Source: Strongylocentrotus droebachiensis
Lineage: Eukaryota; Echinodermata; Echinoidea; Camarodonta; Strongylocentrotidae
DNA length: 64,000 nucleotides
NCBI GenBank assembly: GCA_035222895.1
Contig: JAVYIG010000872.1
Location: 124,001 to 188,000 of the forward strand
Direction of reading: 5' to 3'
Shown here: positions 12,301-27,300 of the stretch, piece by piece
Layout of the letters: each line of letters opens with the position of its first letter
Position numbering within the stretch: the first letter of the stretch is position 1
Made by a program: the position numbers and the translations under genes
Notes under the pieces: generated by a model
Database searches by the model: none
Told to the model about the DNA's origin: nothing
Seen by the model: the letters and a program-made list of their open reading frames with translations, nothing else

Positions 12301-15300
12301 ATCATTGCCCTCCCCAGTGAGACCAAAGTCCACCTGTTCATTTGCATTGAAATTGATTACCCCAAACAAAACAAATCACCTGCTTTTTACCTCTTTATTT
12401 CATGTAACTAGTGAATAGGCAGGGATCATGGCTGGGTGCAAGTACAATCTCCCAGTCTAGCTAGCCCATTATGCGCTGTCTTTTTTGTTCACGATGCTAT
12501 TTTTAAAGTTAGGCATTCGTTTTGCGTTCGTTTGCCCTCTCCTTGCCTTTGCCAGCAGGGAGTAGGTAGGAGAGCCTATACAGAATTGAGGACGATTAGG
12601 ACGCATTGGGTGACCTCGAAGTTCACCCAACAGGTGTATAGTGAACATAGAGAATCGTCTGTACAGTGTGTTGCACAATCTGAATTGTGTGCAGAAGTGT
12701 AGCGAGGTGTGTTGATCCATTGAAGATTTATGTCGTCTTTTACAATAGATATATGTTTACACGTTGGTCATGTGACTGAACCTTGAACTGATGTTCTATC
12801 ATTCATTTTGTCCATGGATGTCTTAAAAAAAAATGTCAATAAACTGCTTTCCCATAATATTTTAGTACAGGGTATGTGGATTGTGAAGAGTTCTCAATCT
12901 GGAATCGTGACCTAAGATTCTCAAGATAGCAATTTCTGGTACTATGGATGTACATGTACATGTACATGTACATACAGTGTAATAATTCATTACTTCTATT
13001 ATGTACTCACACACAAAATTATTAAATCATTGATTGATCAACTTATTTATTCATATTTAATTTGTTTGTGGATAATTCTAGTAAAAGTGGACTATTTAGT
13101 CAAATTAACATTCATTGCCAAGTTATTCATAACAATATTTACCTCTTACATGTAAGAACAAATTACAGTAATCTATTTTCTTTTCTTTTTTAGTTAGCTA
13201 ATTTTTGAAACACATTCACTGCTGAATTGTTGCTATTTCCCTTTTTTCTGCTTTTTCTGTTTAATAATCAGCCTAATCTACCAAGTGAAACAGAAAATTA
13301 ACCAGTAAAGTAAAAAACATATGTGTAAGAGAGAGGGAGGGAGAGAAAGATAGATAGCTGAATGCAAAATAGTGCTTCATTAGACACTGGTACTCAAATT
13401 TGTCAAGTTGAACAAGCAATTCAAAGTCGTTTCCGTAGATTTCCCCTTCTTGCGGCCCTTGCTCAGATTCTTTTAACCAGCTCAAGTAAGGCAACCATTA
13501 GGGAAAGTCTCTTCTTCATTCTGCCCGAAAGGCATGGCCGTAGGGATTTCCTGAACACATTTAAACAATTTCCTTAAGTGGGCAATACAGGGCATACAAT
13601 ATAAACATCCTGTAGGGAATCGTTGATAGAGAAGCAACTCATCGACTGTACGGCTTGTACGACGCTGCTCTATTGGAAATTTAACAGCAAAAAGTATATA
13701 TGATTTTATTTGCATTGCTTGGTTTAATTAGGTTACTTGTCATAATTGCATTCTACATCATTTAGCAACTTTGTGAGAGAGATTCCTTGCCACTCATTTC
13801 CATATTGCTTCTACAAATCTACCTGTAAAAACAGAGGGAGAAATAATAAGAATAAATTAGAGGGTTAGAAACATTGAGCACTATTTGTAGGAAGTAAGAA
13901 ATTAAAAACTTTGTATAGAACTTGAGATGGAAGGAGAAACATAATGTAGACCTCTATATGGACATGTTCAATTACTCAATGCTCTAATAAGTAATATTTT
14001 GTTTAAAAGTACTTTTTGAAAAAGAACATTGATTAAAAAAGAAAACAAGATCCATTTGCTGATGAGTTAGGCTTAGAAGCATTGAACATTATCCAATCAA
14101 TGTTCATTAATTTTAGCAATTACATTAGCACTTACATTTATATATGTTCTTTTAAAAAGCTAATTCTTCTCCTTAAAAGAAATGTTTATGAGCCCAGATA
14201 GAGAGAGCAATATACATGTATGCATAGAGAGAAAGTCATCTTGAAAACAAGCCTACTGAAAGGTGTACTTGGGGACCGTGGGAGACTCTTAAGAAATCAT
14301 TCTGAGGAATCTCAAGAAACTGGCACGGCACTGACCTGCGATCATATATCATCATGGACTTCATGGTTGATGGTGATATGATGGGTCAAATGATATCTGG
14401 GTTCGGTAGACCTGTACATGTACATGTACTTGAGGTAAAGCAGAGAGAAGACAACCTGTCAGTTCCTCTCCTCATCCTCCCATCGTTCTTTATTTTCTTC
14501 TTAAAAGTTAATATACATGTAAGCTGTCCAGCTCATGAAAATGCTCGGCATATCCAGAGAAGCATATACTTCTTTCATATTTTGCATCGTGTGCTTCTTA
14601 CCTGACAGAGCATAAAGCTCACTGTGTCACTGAATCATTGTTGATGATTCTATAGGTTGCCAGTGCTATGAAAACTGATAAACATCAATGATTGTAGATA
14701 GCAACTCACATGTTTGTGTTTTTTCTTCATTTTTGGCATTATACTGTCAAAAAAAATTGCAGCCGAAGTTATTTTCTCAATATACCCTTCAGGAAGTCAC
14801 CTGCTATGGCTTTTCCCTGAAGCACACTCTATGATATTTTCATCTGGTTTTTAGGATTTTATAAAAATGATGTATGATTTGATAAAATTTTCAACACAAT
14901 TTCATCAGCTGACATTTCGGGATTGGTTTTTGTTTTTCTCTCAACTCCCAAGAGTACTTTTAGTCGCTTTTGGCAAACAGACACGACACCAGTCCACTTC
15001 TTAAAGGGTAATAAGCTCTACCGATTGCCTTTCTCACTGTGTCGAATGTAAAATGTCATTGAAAGTCAAATGAGAAGAGATTGCCCTGAAGTGTAGGAAG
15101 GTGCATGGTCATGAATATATTTGACCATCGATTGTGCCGTGGAAAATGGGAGCAAGAAGCAACATGTACAGGTGCAGCTGTGAGAATGTTGGCCAAGCTG
15201 AGGTGAGAGACTGAGCTGAGACTAGAGAGAGAGTGTGGGTGCCTTTTATCTTGAATTAAATCAATGCTGTGCTTTTAGGTGAAACAAAATCTGGTTTTGT

Positions 15301-18300
15301 CAGCCAGTAAACTTTATCAAAAGTTCATTACCGGGTAGTCAAGTTTCCTTGAGAAGTTCCAGAAGTAAAAGTGAAGAAAATCGTCTGTTCAGAGCCAGAA
15401 GGGCATTAACTCTTTGTTAAAGAACAACATGATCGGTTTCAGCTTACGAAAGACTAGAAGATACTGATAAGGAGATCTCCCTTTACCTTAAAGGTACAGG
15501 TAATACAAAGTTTTGGGAAATTTTGAAAATTGGGTGGATAGTGATTCTTTACAATTTTGATATATTTGGATGCCCCTGTGGGCACTAGAAATTTTAGCCC
15601 CTAAAACACTCCTGCTTTCGAAAAAAAATGAATATAAAAATTTACCGGTGCTCGTGGTAAATTTTGATAAATTTCAATTAGCGCCTACGGCCATACAATG
15701 GTAGCTGCGACCATGAAAATTTCAGAATATGTACATGTACTGTAGATGTGATATATAATTTCCAAACGGGAATAGCTAATTGTTCGATTTCAGTCACGAA
15801 ACATTGTTTTATAGCTTAATTCATATCTAGACCTCGAGAGGGAGCTATACAACATAAACTTTTTATTATTTACAATTTCATAACTTAAAGGCACACTGCC
15901 ATACTTGTAGCTACTTGCTCCCTCTATATAGAAAACTTTCCCAATCGGTGCCTGTTGGTCCCCCATGATCCTCTTTTTCTTATGTTAAATGAGAGCTGAG
16001 TTAATGAGATAGCCACCTGTCACAGTGACCTCGATGGCTCTCTGTGTGGTCTAATCCCTTCTTGCCCAGTAGTGGTGACGGTCTTTAAGACTCAATTTCA
16101 ACCGCGACAACAATCACTGTATATTATAGGATAACATATGCTTCCAATATGTTAATTTGAACCAAATTGATGACCCCATACCAAAACTTTGTATTACCTT
16201 TAAAGGCACACTGCCATACTTGTAGCTACTTGCTCCCTCTATATAGAAAACTTCCCCAATCGGTGCCTGTTGGTCCCCCATGATCCTCTTTTTCTTATGT
16301 TAAATGAGAGCTGAGTTAATGAGATAGCCAACTGTCACATTGACCTCGCTGGCTCGCTGTGTGGTCTAATCCCTTCTTGCCCAGTAGTGGTGACGGTCTT
16401 TAATTACTGTAGACTTGATTCCTAACTATTATGTTATTGTTGATTATTATTATTAGATGATACTTTAAACTTGATCATGGAGCTAGTCTATGAAAACAAA
16501 TTTGGCCAATCTTCCTTGTAGATGTTTTAAATATTTAGGTGCATGTGTTTATCACTTGCATTTTTATATACATTTTATTTTTGTTGTCATTTTTCTTTTG
16601 TTTTAGTGGATAACTATACTTGAAATATACGAAGAAGAATCAATAGGCATAGGCAGACAATTACACCACAAAAGGCGTGTCTTCACCATCTCGAGATTGC
16701 AAAATATCCAGCTATTTTGAACTATCCCGATCGCAAACTATCCAGCTATTTGCGTCTTCACCAGACCGAAGTGGCAAATTAGCTGGATAGTTGGTCGGGA
16801 TAATATCCCAAGATATCTCGGTCTAGTTTGCAAAATATCCTTCTATTTCCGAACTAGCGGGATAGTTTGCGAGCGTCTTCACCAGACCGAAGTACGGAGT
16901 CAATAATCCCGATCCCATCATGCACAACGATTTCCGGTTTTCCGTGTTGTTGTTTACTTCTACTAGCGCGCACATGTGATCTATACCACTCAGTTAGCTC
17001 AGCGTACATCTACCGTATTTTTTGCGTTCAAATCGTCAGTTTTCTGCATTTACTCGTCTAGTTTGTTTTTGTCTTTGTCTTAAATCCGCGCGCTGGCCGT
17101 ACAGTCATTCGCTGAAGTGCGCATGCGTCAATCTCGAGATTATTTTTCGAGCTAGTTGGTGATGAGCGTATCGGTCTGGTGAAGACGCAAATAGCTGGAT
17201 AGCTTTCGATCGGGATAGTTCAAAATAGCTGGATATTTGGCAATCTCGAGATGGTGCAGACACGCCTATAGTCCCACCTGTACATTCCCATTGTGATACT
17301 AAGTATTACTAACCAGATTTACTAGAATACCAATTACATGAGTGTTGATTGACTCTAGCCATTAACCACTCAAGTCATTACCCATCAACAGCTTCTGTGA
17401 ATTAAAGCAGATGGGGTGTTGACTAATGCCCTTGTCAATTAGTGTTGGCTGGGATGAATCAAATCTGAAATCAAAATGTTTGTTGGCTTGTAATAGCTTT
17501 CTCTGTATACTGAATAGGTTGAGAAAGGGATTTTTAAAATTTCCATTGATTTATTCCTGTTGGGCTAAGACACAGACCAGTATGATGGGTCTGATCCTAG
17601 TTAATGTTTTTTTTAAGCGGAAATCATTGACATAGAAATGTGATTTGCAATTTTACACGCTGTATGTACCAAAATAGATATACAAATTGTGTTACATGAG
17701 TTTCTGTATCGAAGTGTGACTACCAGCTGGGATATCAAAGGAAATCATTATTAGAATTATGATTTTTATTTTAGTAGGGTAAATTAAATCATTAAGGTAT
17801 TGATATCTGTTTTTAAACTTTCATTCCTCCAGTCAACTTCTGACATCAATTACCTTATTTTATTCATTCATTAAATAACTTCTTTATGTTTTTAAAGTGA
17901 TATGTTAGTTTATCCTTTTGAAGTGGAATTAAAAACATTTCAACTTCAGCAAAATACACATTTCCTAAAACTGAATATAACCTAATTATACCATCATTAT
18001 AAACAAGACTGATAAGGAAGCTTTTGATGCTTCATTTGGAACATGTAGGAAGAATATTCCCATTTACATACTGTAGTCTGAAAATAAATTTGAAAAACAA
18101 TCAGATTTTTTTACTGCCGTTTACATTGCTGGAAAAACCCCATAAGAAACCATAAGAAGTGAGGAGAATCATGTGACCCAAAATCGGAAGGTTTCTACCA
18201 GCAATTAAAGAAACCACACACCAGAGATGTTTTGGGGGTTTTGTTAATGGGTGGTTGCTTAGCAACTGCAGACGAAACATCGGAATGTGAGAAAAAGTGG

Positions 18301-21300
18301 CCGTTTTTTTTGCAGCTAATTTTTATATTTTATAGTGTTTTCAGGATTCTTTCAACAGTTAGAATACTGAGGTTTATGATAGTGAGTCTATAGTCCTCAT
18401 TTTATGAAGCATATATATACTAGGTCTTGCCATCGTAAAACAAAAATTTTGTTTACTAAAGGGAAAGGAGAAATCATGCCCCTTGTGCATGATTTATGCA
18501 AGAAGACACCTTATCATGTACAAGTATTGTCACTTTATCTAGAGTTGGACAACTCCACCATTTCACAAGGTTTGGAGTTCATGTTCAGCTGTCCCCATTA
18601 TATTGTTTTAATAAGCCATGGTCATATTAACCTAGTACCCCCGGTCCTTGAAATGTGTATATTCAAGTACCACCTTCCCTTCACCTTCCCCCTTTCTCCT
18701 ACCCATCGAAAAAGAGGATTCAAGTTGCATCTGATTGCACATAAGGCTAACACAATCACTTACATGTAGATTGGATACTGATATGATGTTGATTTCAATT
18801 CAAGTGAGCACTACCGGTATACTAATTATAGCCTCCTTATATGACCAAGCAATTGTAAACTTACATGTAGGCCTGCATGTATTTCTCATATTAGGTTGAA
18901 TGACTTGAATGACATATAATGCATGAGAGATGGATACAACAGACAAGGAAGCATTTTGAATACCTAGCTACATGCATACGTTTGTATTTCCGTAATAGAA
19001 AGGAAAGCAATACAATCTCTACTCTAAGGAGGAGTGCCGTTGTAAGTAAAGTCCTAGGCATTTAACAAAATAAATGGTTTCAAATTCCATGTGAGATAGC
19101 AATGTGCCAAGGAAATTTGTTGCAAATATGTTTTTTCCGGAATGTATGCGTGATGTATATGAATTTCATGGCGTGGATGTATTCAGCTATGATTATTCCA
19201 TTAAAAATTGGCATAGTGATATTACAATGTCATGAAAAATTTTATTGAGTCTTTTGCTCTTTTGTATCAATCGACACGCACACTATAGACACTTGCATGT
19301 GTAACTCCTTGATTGTACAATATGATAAACAATATAGCAGTCCAAGAATTTGTTCAATGGCAAGTAAAGAGTTTATAATTTATGTACACCATGGTTAGAA
19401 GTCAAATCAAAATAGGGGGGGGGGGGGTATATGTTAATTTTGTGGAGTGTGTTGTTGGAAAGTGCAGGAAAATCAAAAAGGGCCAATTAAGCATCATATA
19501 CTATTGTAGGCCTATGCATATGGCTACTCCATGTTAAATAGAATCGTACCCAGACTACAGTGAGGCTACAGAGCACTGTAGATGGTGGTCATCCATTTTA
19601 TTAGCAGTGTAATATTTGACCTCATCTTTCCATCAATGAGAAAGAGATAGAAGCATGTGTCATCATCTGCCCCGCTTTGAATCATCGTCATACTCCACTG
19701 GGCACTGGTATCTCTCCCTCTAATCATCCAAATGGAGCACCCCCCCCCCCCCCCCATAGATTGCAGGCATAAATTTTCATGGGTCAGTTATAACTGTCAT
19801 TTGGGTCTGGACCAGCTGAGGTGTAGACTACATGTACTTCCAATAGGCCCTGTTTGACACAAAATGGTGATGCTGGTCTAGACTTATCACTTTCATCTCC
19901 CTGCTTTAATCAAGACTTTAAGACACCCTTTGTTTAAATGTCGATTTGTTTGGGTGTAGACTAGTACCAACCCACTTTCAACAAGAATGCTATTCTAGGC
20001 CCGTTTACAAAGTTTCTCCATGAAAAATTGTCTTTGATAAAAAAAAATTCTTCTTGGGGGGGGGGGGGGGAGTTGTGTGGCATTTGTCTCTGCTCTGGAT
20101 GTGTTAGCCCCAAAGCTAGGAGAGTTACATGATCAAAACCTGGAATAATTCACTGGTGTTTTGAGAGCAAGCATTTACGAAGCAAAAACAGGTGGAGTTT
20201 TGCCCGGCGTAAACAAAAAAACTCTCCAGAGATGGGTTGTTTTATTCAGGTTTTTTTTCTTAGTCTGTTGAGAAAAAGAAGGGCATTGAATATATGTGTT
20301 CAAGATCAAGGTTTATTCTCTTCTGGCTCTCAGTCTAAGCCTCTCAGGGGAGGATATTTTACGATCCAAAAGGTGATAACCTCAAGGAGGCTACTCAATT
20401 TTACAATCCTTACCTTTCCACGCATTTCAATAATTATGGAAATATATGCCCTTTCAATCTCTACCTGTATGTGTCACTGTGTAAAGGGATGTGCGGAGAG
20501 GCATGAATCATCCCATTCAGCCATCTGGTTGCCATGTTCTCCATTCCAACATTATTTGCACATTCATTAGAAGATTTGGTGAAGATAGGGTTACGTGATG
20601 ATGAAAGGTGCATGAAGGAGGGGAGGAGGGGGGGGGGGGTGACTACAAGAGAAGGGTACTGTACTTCTCACCTTTCCACCAAGACTTTCTTCCCCATGAA
20701 GTATCTTGACTTATGCCTGTAGAAAATCCAAGTAGCCACTATTTTTTATACGGGACAGTAGAGGATTTTATAGGGCTCTTTCATGTGGGGAAAATGTAAG
20801 AAATGCTTTCACATTAGAGAACAATAACAAAACAACTGATATTGTTCCATGGCAAAAACATGCATTAGCATGATTTGTGCTGTAATACAAAGAGCTGCAA
20901 GTGTGCTGTTTCCATGGCAGCAGCATAGAAATCATTTTGTGTTTCTTTTTTAAAATGTGCAATGAGATATCATGTAAAATTTAGATTTGTTTTTACCATG
21001 AAAAGGAATTCCATGTTGTCACTTTGATATGTCTTACAGTTACTTGTACACACAAATGTATGGCCTCAACCCATCTCAGAGAACTTGTATCTGTACATGT
21101 AACTCTCACATCTTAAGGCTTTAAATTGCTTTTGCTTTGAAAAATAAATTGACAGAGGATAAACTGGTCTCACAAAGGCAACATGAAGCTGCATTGAGTG
21201 ACAGCAGAATCTTATCTGGCATCATTGTAGATTGTGTATTTGATGTGAGGTTGATATTTGGAGTGTGAAGTTGCAAGTCAAGGGTATAGACTCACATTAT

Positions 21301-24300
21301 TGTTATGATTTAAACAGACTATAAGAAAAATCTAAGTTAATGATGGGTAAGAAGAAATGGTTAGATGATTATAAGTGTTACACCAAATGAATAGACATAC
21401 AGTATGTGATGATTGAAAACATGAATATTAACAAAATTATAGGGAAGAAAATGCAATAAACTGACTGATATATCAGCATGTTGAAATAACATCATCCATG
21501 TAGATGCAATCTCTGTTCTGCAAGATCAGATAGTAATCATATTGTGAGCTCTGATACATGTATCTCATTATCTACTCAATTGTATATTCCTGATCTAAAT
21601 TGACTTCTATATATATTTCGTTTCAAAGTCCAGCTGATGAAAACTTCATTTCAGTCCTATTTATAGGTTTCTGTGTAATGCTTCAGTGATGCAATTACAA
21701 CTTTGTTCATGCATGAAGCAAGAGGCAACTGTGAGCCATTTAATTATTTTTTTCCTCAATTTGTGTGCTGGAATCATTTCACTAAATCCCATGATCCAAT
21801 ACGTGAGCCTCTATGTGGGAGAGGAGATTTTTAAAGGCCTTCGCTTGTTATCCAGAGTTAGATCCTTAGTTAAACCAGATTATCCGGATTAAGGGCATGT
21901 AATGATATGTCCACCAGAGAGAATAACCATGGTTGAATGAATTTTGAGAAAATATGTGTAGTATCTACCAAATACTATATGAACGTTGGTAGGTCCATGG
22001 TATGAAAAACCCTATATCTATTGAAAACAACATACAATCTACGTGAACGACAGAGCAGGGATTAACTTAATAGCCCCCCCCCCCCTTCCATTTTTCTGAC
22101 TTAAATTTGTATTCTCTGCAATTTAAGAAGGCCCCATATATGTAAATAAAGAGACATTCAAGAGCAAATCGCTTGTCACAAGTCAAAGGGTGTTAACAGA
22201 TTACATTTACTAGACCTTGTATAAATCATGTTCTTTTATTCTATAACAGATGACAAGCATTGTCAGGATAGGAATTCAGCTTACCGGTATGTGGTGCATA
22301 CTTCCTACCTCAAATAGGAACAAGATGTGGCCTAGAAAAGGCATAATATGCCTCCATGTATTACTATTAGTGGCCCCCAATTTTTCCTTGGGTGCAATAC
22401 CCCATACTACCCCCAAAACAGAGGATAATTTAATATTGCAGTCAAGGATCATTAAGTAGTTTTAATTACCTATCCTCTAAATATGAGATGGTCATATCAC
22501 ATATGCTGGTAGAACCAGTCAAAGTAATAAAATGAAAGTGAAGCTCCAAGGTTTATGAACCACAATAGTTCACAGATATATGTTTATTGATTTTGATACA
22601 ATATAACCACCTTCAATCATTTATCAAGGATACATTTTGAGAGGAAAGTCAATGTTATAGGCTGTAAAACCTTGACTAGTTCTTGCCAACTTGAGCAGGA
22701 AAATTGTGTTATCCCATGGATGTTATTATTTAGGAGAACTCCTAGGGTACTTGAACTCGAGGATTCTCGCGTGACAGATTATGTCATGTCAGGTATCTCT
22801 TTACCTGGGTCGTTCAAAGAGCTTCACCTGCGGATTGGTCTGTTTCTTCTGGATCTTAATTTATGACCCATTCTCTAACTCTTCATTAAAAAAACAAAGA
22901 GGTGTTTGTAATGTGATGGTACTCTTTGTCATCTCCTATTAAAGAGCCATTAAATTGGTTGTGGGTGGGGGATTGTCTTGTGTCTTAGGAAGTTTTGAAA
23001 GACACATCATTGTGGCATTTGGTGTTTGCGCTTAGTTTGGGTGGAGTGTTTGGGCATGGAGCTCATTTCAGAGTGGTTCTTGGGTTGCTGTGGAGGAGGG
23101 AGACCACTGTTTACCAATGGTGGCATCTTTAGCAATGAAGTCTTTCTGAAGGATGTGAGTATCTTTTGAATGTCTTTCTTTAGGCTTGTTTAACACACTG
23201 GTTTAATTGACATAAACCAATTTGATGCATGCCAGTTTCAGTATCCTTTTTTAAAGGCCTTTTGTTTTTAAAATATATAAACTGGCACATATTGGTTGGT
23301 GGAACAATGACAGTAATTATAACAAAATATTATTAGACAGCCGGAGAAGCGACACGTGTCTGTACCATTAGCTACCATGCCATGTAGAAATTCGGTTGTA
23401 GTTTGGGGTATTTGAAGGGGGTTAAATCGTGACGGCTCTCTTTTTATATCACTTTATCAAATTTATTTGTCCTTGCAATCTAGCATTATTTCATCAAAGG
23501 TATTGCCTCAATCAAATATGGTTCCGCCGTGAAGGACAACTAATTAGATTTGCACTAAGATCTGTTTAGTCAGGGACAGTGCAATTTGATTATGTTCAAT
23601 CCACTGTGCTTAAAGTTAACCCTCTTAGTACTGCCAAGGAGGATATTACAAATCTTTGGTACTGCAGAGAGAACAGTTTCCCTGGCAGTCTAGGAAGTAA
23701 GGCACTAAAGCTTGTGGATAGAAGTGGGAGAGATTTTTTAAATTTAACACAAATTGTAGCGCTAACATTTGAATTGGGTTCAGACGTGAAATAGATACAA
23801 ATCACATGGTACAGTAATTGTACCCAAATAGATTTCATCAAAATACACTACAGGACTTTTATGTTGATAAAGATGAGAGTAATAATACCACTCTTTTCAT
23901 TATCTATAATAATCTGTTAAATTGAATGAATTCTCTTGATAATGATAATACTTAACATCAAGGAATTCACAAAGTCTCTAGTTTTTGGCAAATCAGTTAT
24001 CCAGTTAGTATCTTCATAAGAAATTCAAGGGGAATCATTCTTTGAATTTATTTTCTTTTATAAGTGTAATATCACTTCATAAAATAGCGTTTACACATTA
24101 TGGCAGCAATTGAGTTTTATTGACATTTGAGAGTTGTGTCATTGCACTATTTCTTGTAGTTTCTTCTTTGATATGATTATGATACAAAGATTATCTTTTT
24201 TATATAATAGATAAACTTATGAGACTTAGGTGATGGTACATGTAGCTCAGAAATGTTTATCATTGTGAATGCCATTTCAATCCTTGACTTTACAGAACTG

Positions 24301-27300
24301 TACATGACCCTCTAAGACTTTACGAAAATGTACTTCATATGCCTTTAATACTCAATGAACAGAAAGTATGATTTTCATCTACCAGCACATTTTGAACAAT
24401 CGTCAAATAATGTCCTGTTTTTCAGGGGATGTGGTATCATATCACCCCATCATTTGATCTCTTGAGTTGTTTGTGCTTTCAGGAAGTAGGACTGGCTGTG
24501 CGTGAACGATTCCACCCACTAATATTATTCTAGTCCAAATTTGGGAAATTTCCCAAGTGTGGGAAAGGTGAGGCTCAAATTTTTGCAGGATCAGTTTTGT
24601 TTGGTAGAGCTAAAGGGAAAGTAGAGAGTTCTGATAGCATTGTTGCCTTTGTGGAAATGGACTACTTGATAGGACCCACTGCAGACCCCATTCTGTGGGT
24701 GTGCGTCGTTACTGTCTTCAGCTTGGTGTTTCTCAAGTTCAACAGAAACAGGGTAAGATTGTATTTCTTTATCAACTCTTTTTCCACTTTGGTCGACCAA
24801 TGGATAGACGTTGGACTGCCACAATTAAGGTTTGTGACACTCTATGTATGGTTCAATGTGCTTGGAACACAGATGAAAAACAATGTGGCATTGTTCTGAA
24901 TTAAGGGTTTCTAAGGAATGATATGAAGTGGCTTTCCATGTTTTCTCATCGGTGTTACTTGTGTTTTCTTTGACTGCTTCTTTTAATAGTTTAGAGTTTC
25001 CACTTCATAGATCTATGTGAGACTGAAACGGGTTAATGCTCTTCGATGATTGCTATGATTGTTTATGAAAAAATGTACTTGAACTTGAATATTGCCTTAA
25101 TGTGAATAAGAAGTTTTTGATATATAAAGGATGCAATTCATACCGGTACACAAAGGCCTAAGATATAACATAACCATACTCTATACCCAATATAATTATC
25201 AGAACATTTTATTACAGTTCCTCACATTATAGATAAGTTTTGGTGTGCAATAAATTTACTAGTAGGTAATGCTGAAGGAGCACAATTGCTTTTTAGTGCC
25301 TTTTAGGCTACAACTTTTATTTCCTGGTTTTTAAACTGAGGTACGGTATTGCATTCCAAGGGTTGTGTAATCCTTTTGTTGTTCTTTTGTAACTGCCACT
25401 TTAAGAGTTTTCAATTCAGAGAATCTTGAAGATGAAGACATTTTATGCAGGCCAGGGGGGTGTTTCACAAAGTCTAAGATCGACTTTAAGTTGGACCTAA
25501 CTATGGCATGCCATTCTGCCACCGGTTGCTCTCACCATTATGATCTTTAGATAATATTTTTTCCTTCAATAATGAAATTTAAAAAATGTAGATTTGTGAC
25601 CATGATTTGTACGTCCCTTGAGAGACCAATGCCAGTAACTGTTGGGAGCAAACAGTGGCATGAACGGCCTGCCATAGTTAAGTCCAACTTAAAGTCGATC
25701 TTAGTCTTTGTGAAACACCTCCCAGGACATTTAGCTCGTGTTGAGAGACAGAAGGGCATTACTTGTGAATTACCATGTATGAACATCGTTCTGGCTCTCA
25801 GCAGATGATGGGATATAATGTGTCTGTAGAGAAGAATAGACGGGAAGTCCAATGTATACATAGGCTTTCCCATGTTTAACTCTCAGTTCCATTCCGGCAT
25901 TTTAATGTATTCAATTTGTAAATGTTTACATGAAAAAGTAGCTGATGAAAGAGAAAGGCTGTATGTATGATAAGATAATATCCTGGTATTGTATACAGTT
26001 GTCTTCTGCAAAATGAGGAATAATCAGTTTTTTTAAATGCCTTTCATTTTTCAAAATTGTTGCAATTTCTATTTTAGCAACCATCTGCTTAGTATAAATC
26101 CATCATGCACAATAGTTATTGGACCACAGTAAAACCAAAACCAGTATTAAACTGTCACCGCCTTAAATTTTCACATTTTTTTCCCAGTGAGAAAGTTTAT
26201 TGTAAATTGCCAAATTTAAATAGTGAAACTTCCATAAATCTTGATGCTGGCAAAATTCACCTAAGTAATCTAACCTAATAACCTACTCCACTTCACTTCA
26301 CTTCATATTTTAATAGCCAGAACATTTGATTCACAATCTATTAATGAATGAGAATGTTTGATTCACATGTGAAAAAGGGAAGATTCTGATTGCAAGGTTT
26401 AAATCACATGTATTGCTCTGCATGTGAATTAGTACCCCCACATTGTAAGTGAAAGGTAGAACTCGTCAAACACAGCTGCAATACTAGACTGATTACCAGC
26501 TCATCTTTGTAGAGTTTTTAATTTCAGTATGTTGACAAGGACTGATCAAAATTGTCTGCTTCTAGCAGTTGTTCCAAAAAAAAAAAAAAACAAGACCTCA
26601 TGTATGTCTTCATCAATCCTAGTTGCAATCCACCTGTCACACAGATTCATTAGTCTGCATTCTCGTGGGTGGCAGGCAGGCTACACATATGCAGATTACA
26701 GATTAAAAGTACTCTAGAGATTTAGGAAAGTTATCGAGAAATTAGTAATTATTCCGTCTTGTTACTTTCATACAAATATTGTGTTGTCAATTAATGTTTT
26801 AAAACTAGTTAAATTTTCATTGCAACCCAATAAATTTTGAAAAGTTGAATATTGTATTATATAGCTTCATTTATTTATAAAATAACATTTATAGGAAAGC
26901 TATTTAAAACTTGGAAAAGTTCTACTTGATTCAAGGGTGGTGCTGATTTCTAAATGATTTTTTCCCCGAAGTATTTTTAAAAGTTGAACTTTTGACTTCA
27001 TTACAAAATGTTTACCTCTGCATTTTCCAGCTATTCAGCTTCAGCCTTCATCATTTTAACATTTTCATTTTCATTGTTACATGAGAAAGTTAAAAATCAT
27101 GAATACTGTACTATGAACTTCATTTATTTTAAAAAGTAGACCTGCTCAATGATACAAATTCTAAAGGGCAACTTAGGAAGCAGGTGCAAATCAGACGCTC
27201 AGTAGATATTGGTAAGCACCAGAAAATGTCTTTCTTAACACCTGAGTAGCCTTGATGTAGCCTCCCTTACTATGAAGAAAGAAGGAAAAGAGGCCAAGAA

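Noticed and set aside
18404..18769. 121-codon plus frame
   Set aside because: No motif or low-complexity explanation found, but the length is possible by chance in 25 kb of intron, and no splice or homology evidence supports it.
24591..24904. 100-codon frame with a hydrophobic stretch near 24690
   Set aside because: Competing frames on both strands, no recognisable domain, no splice context; consistent with chance in an intron.
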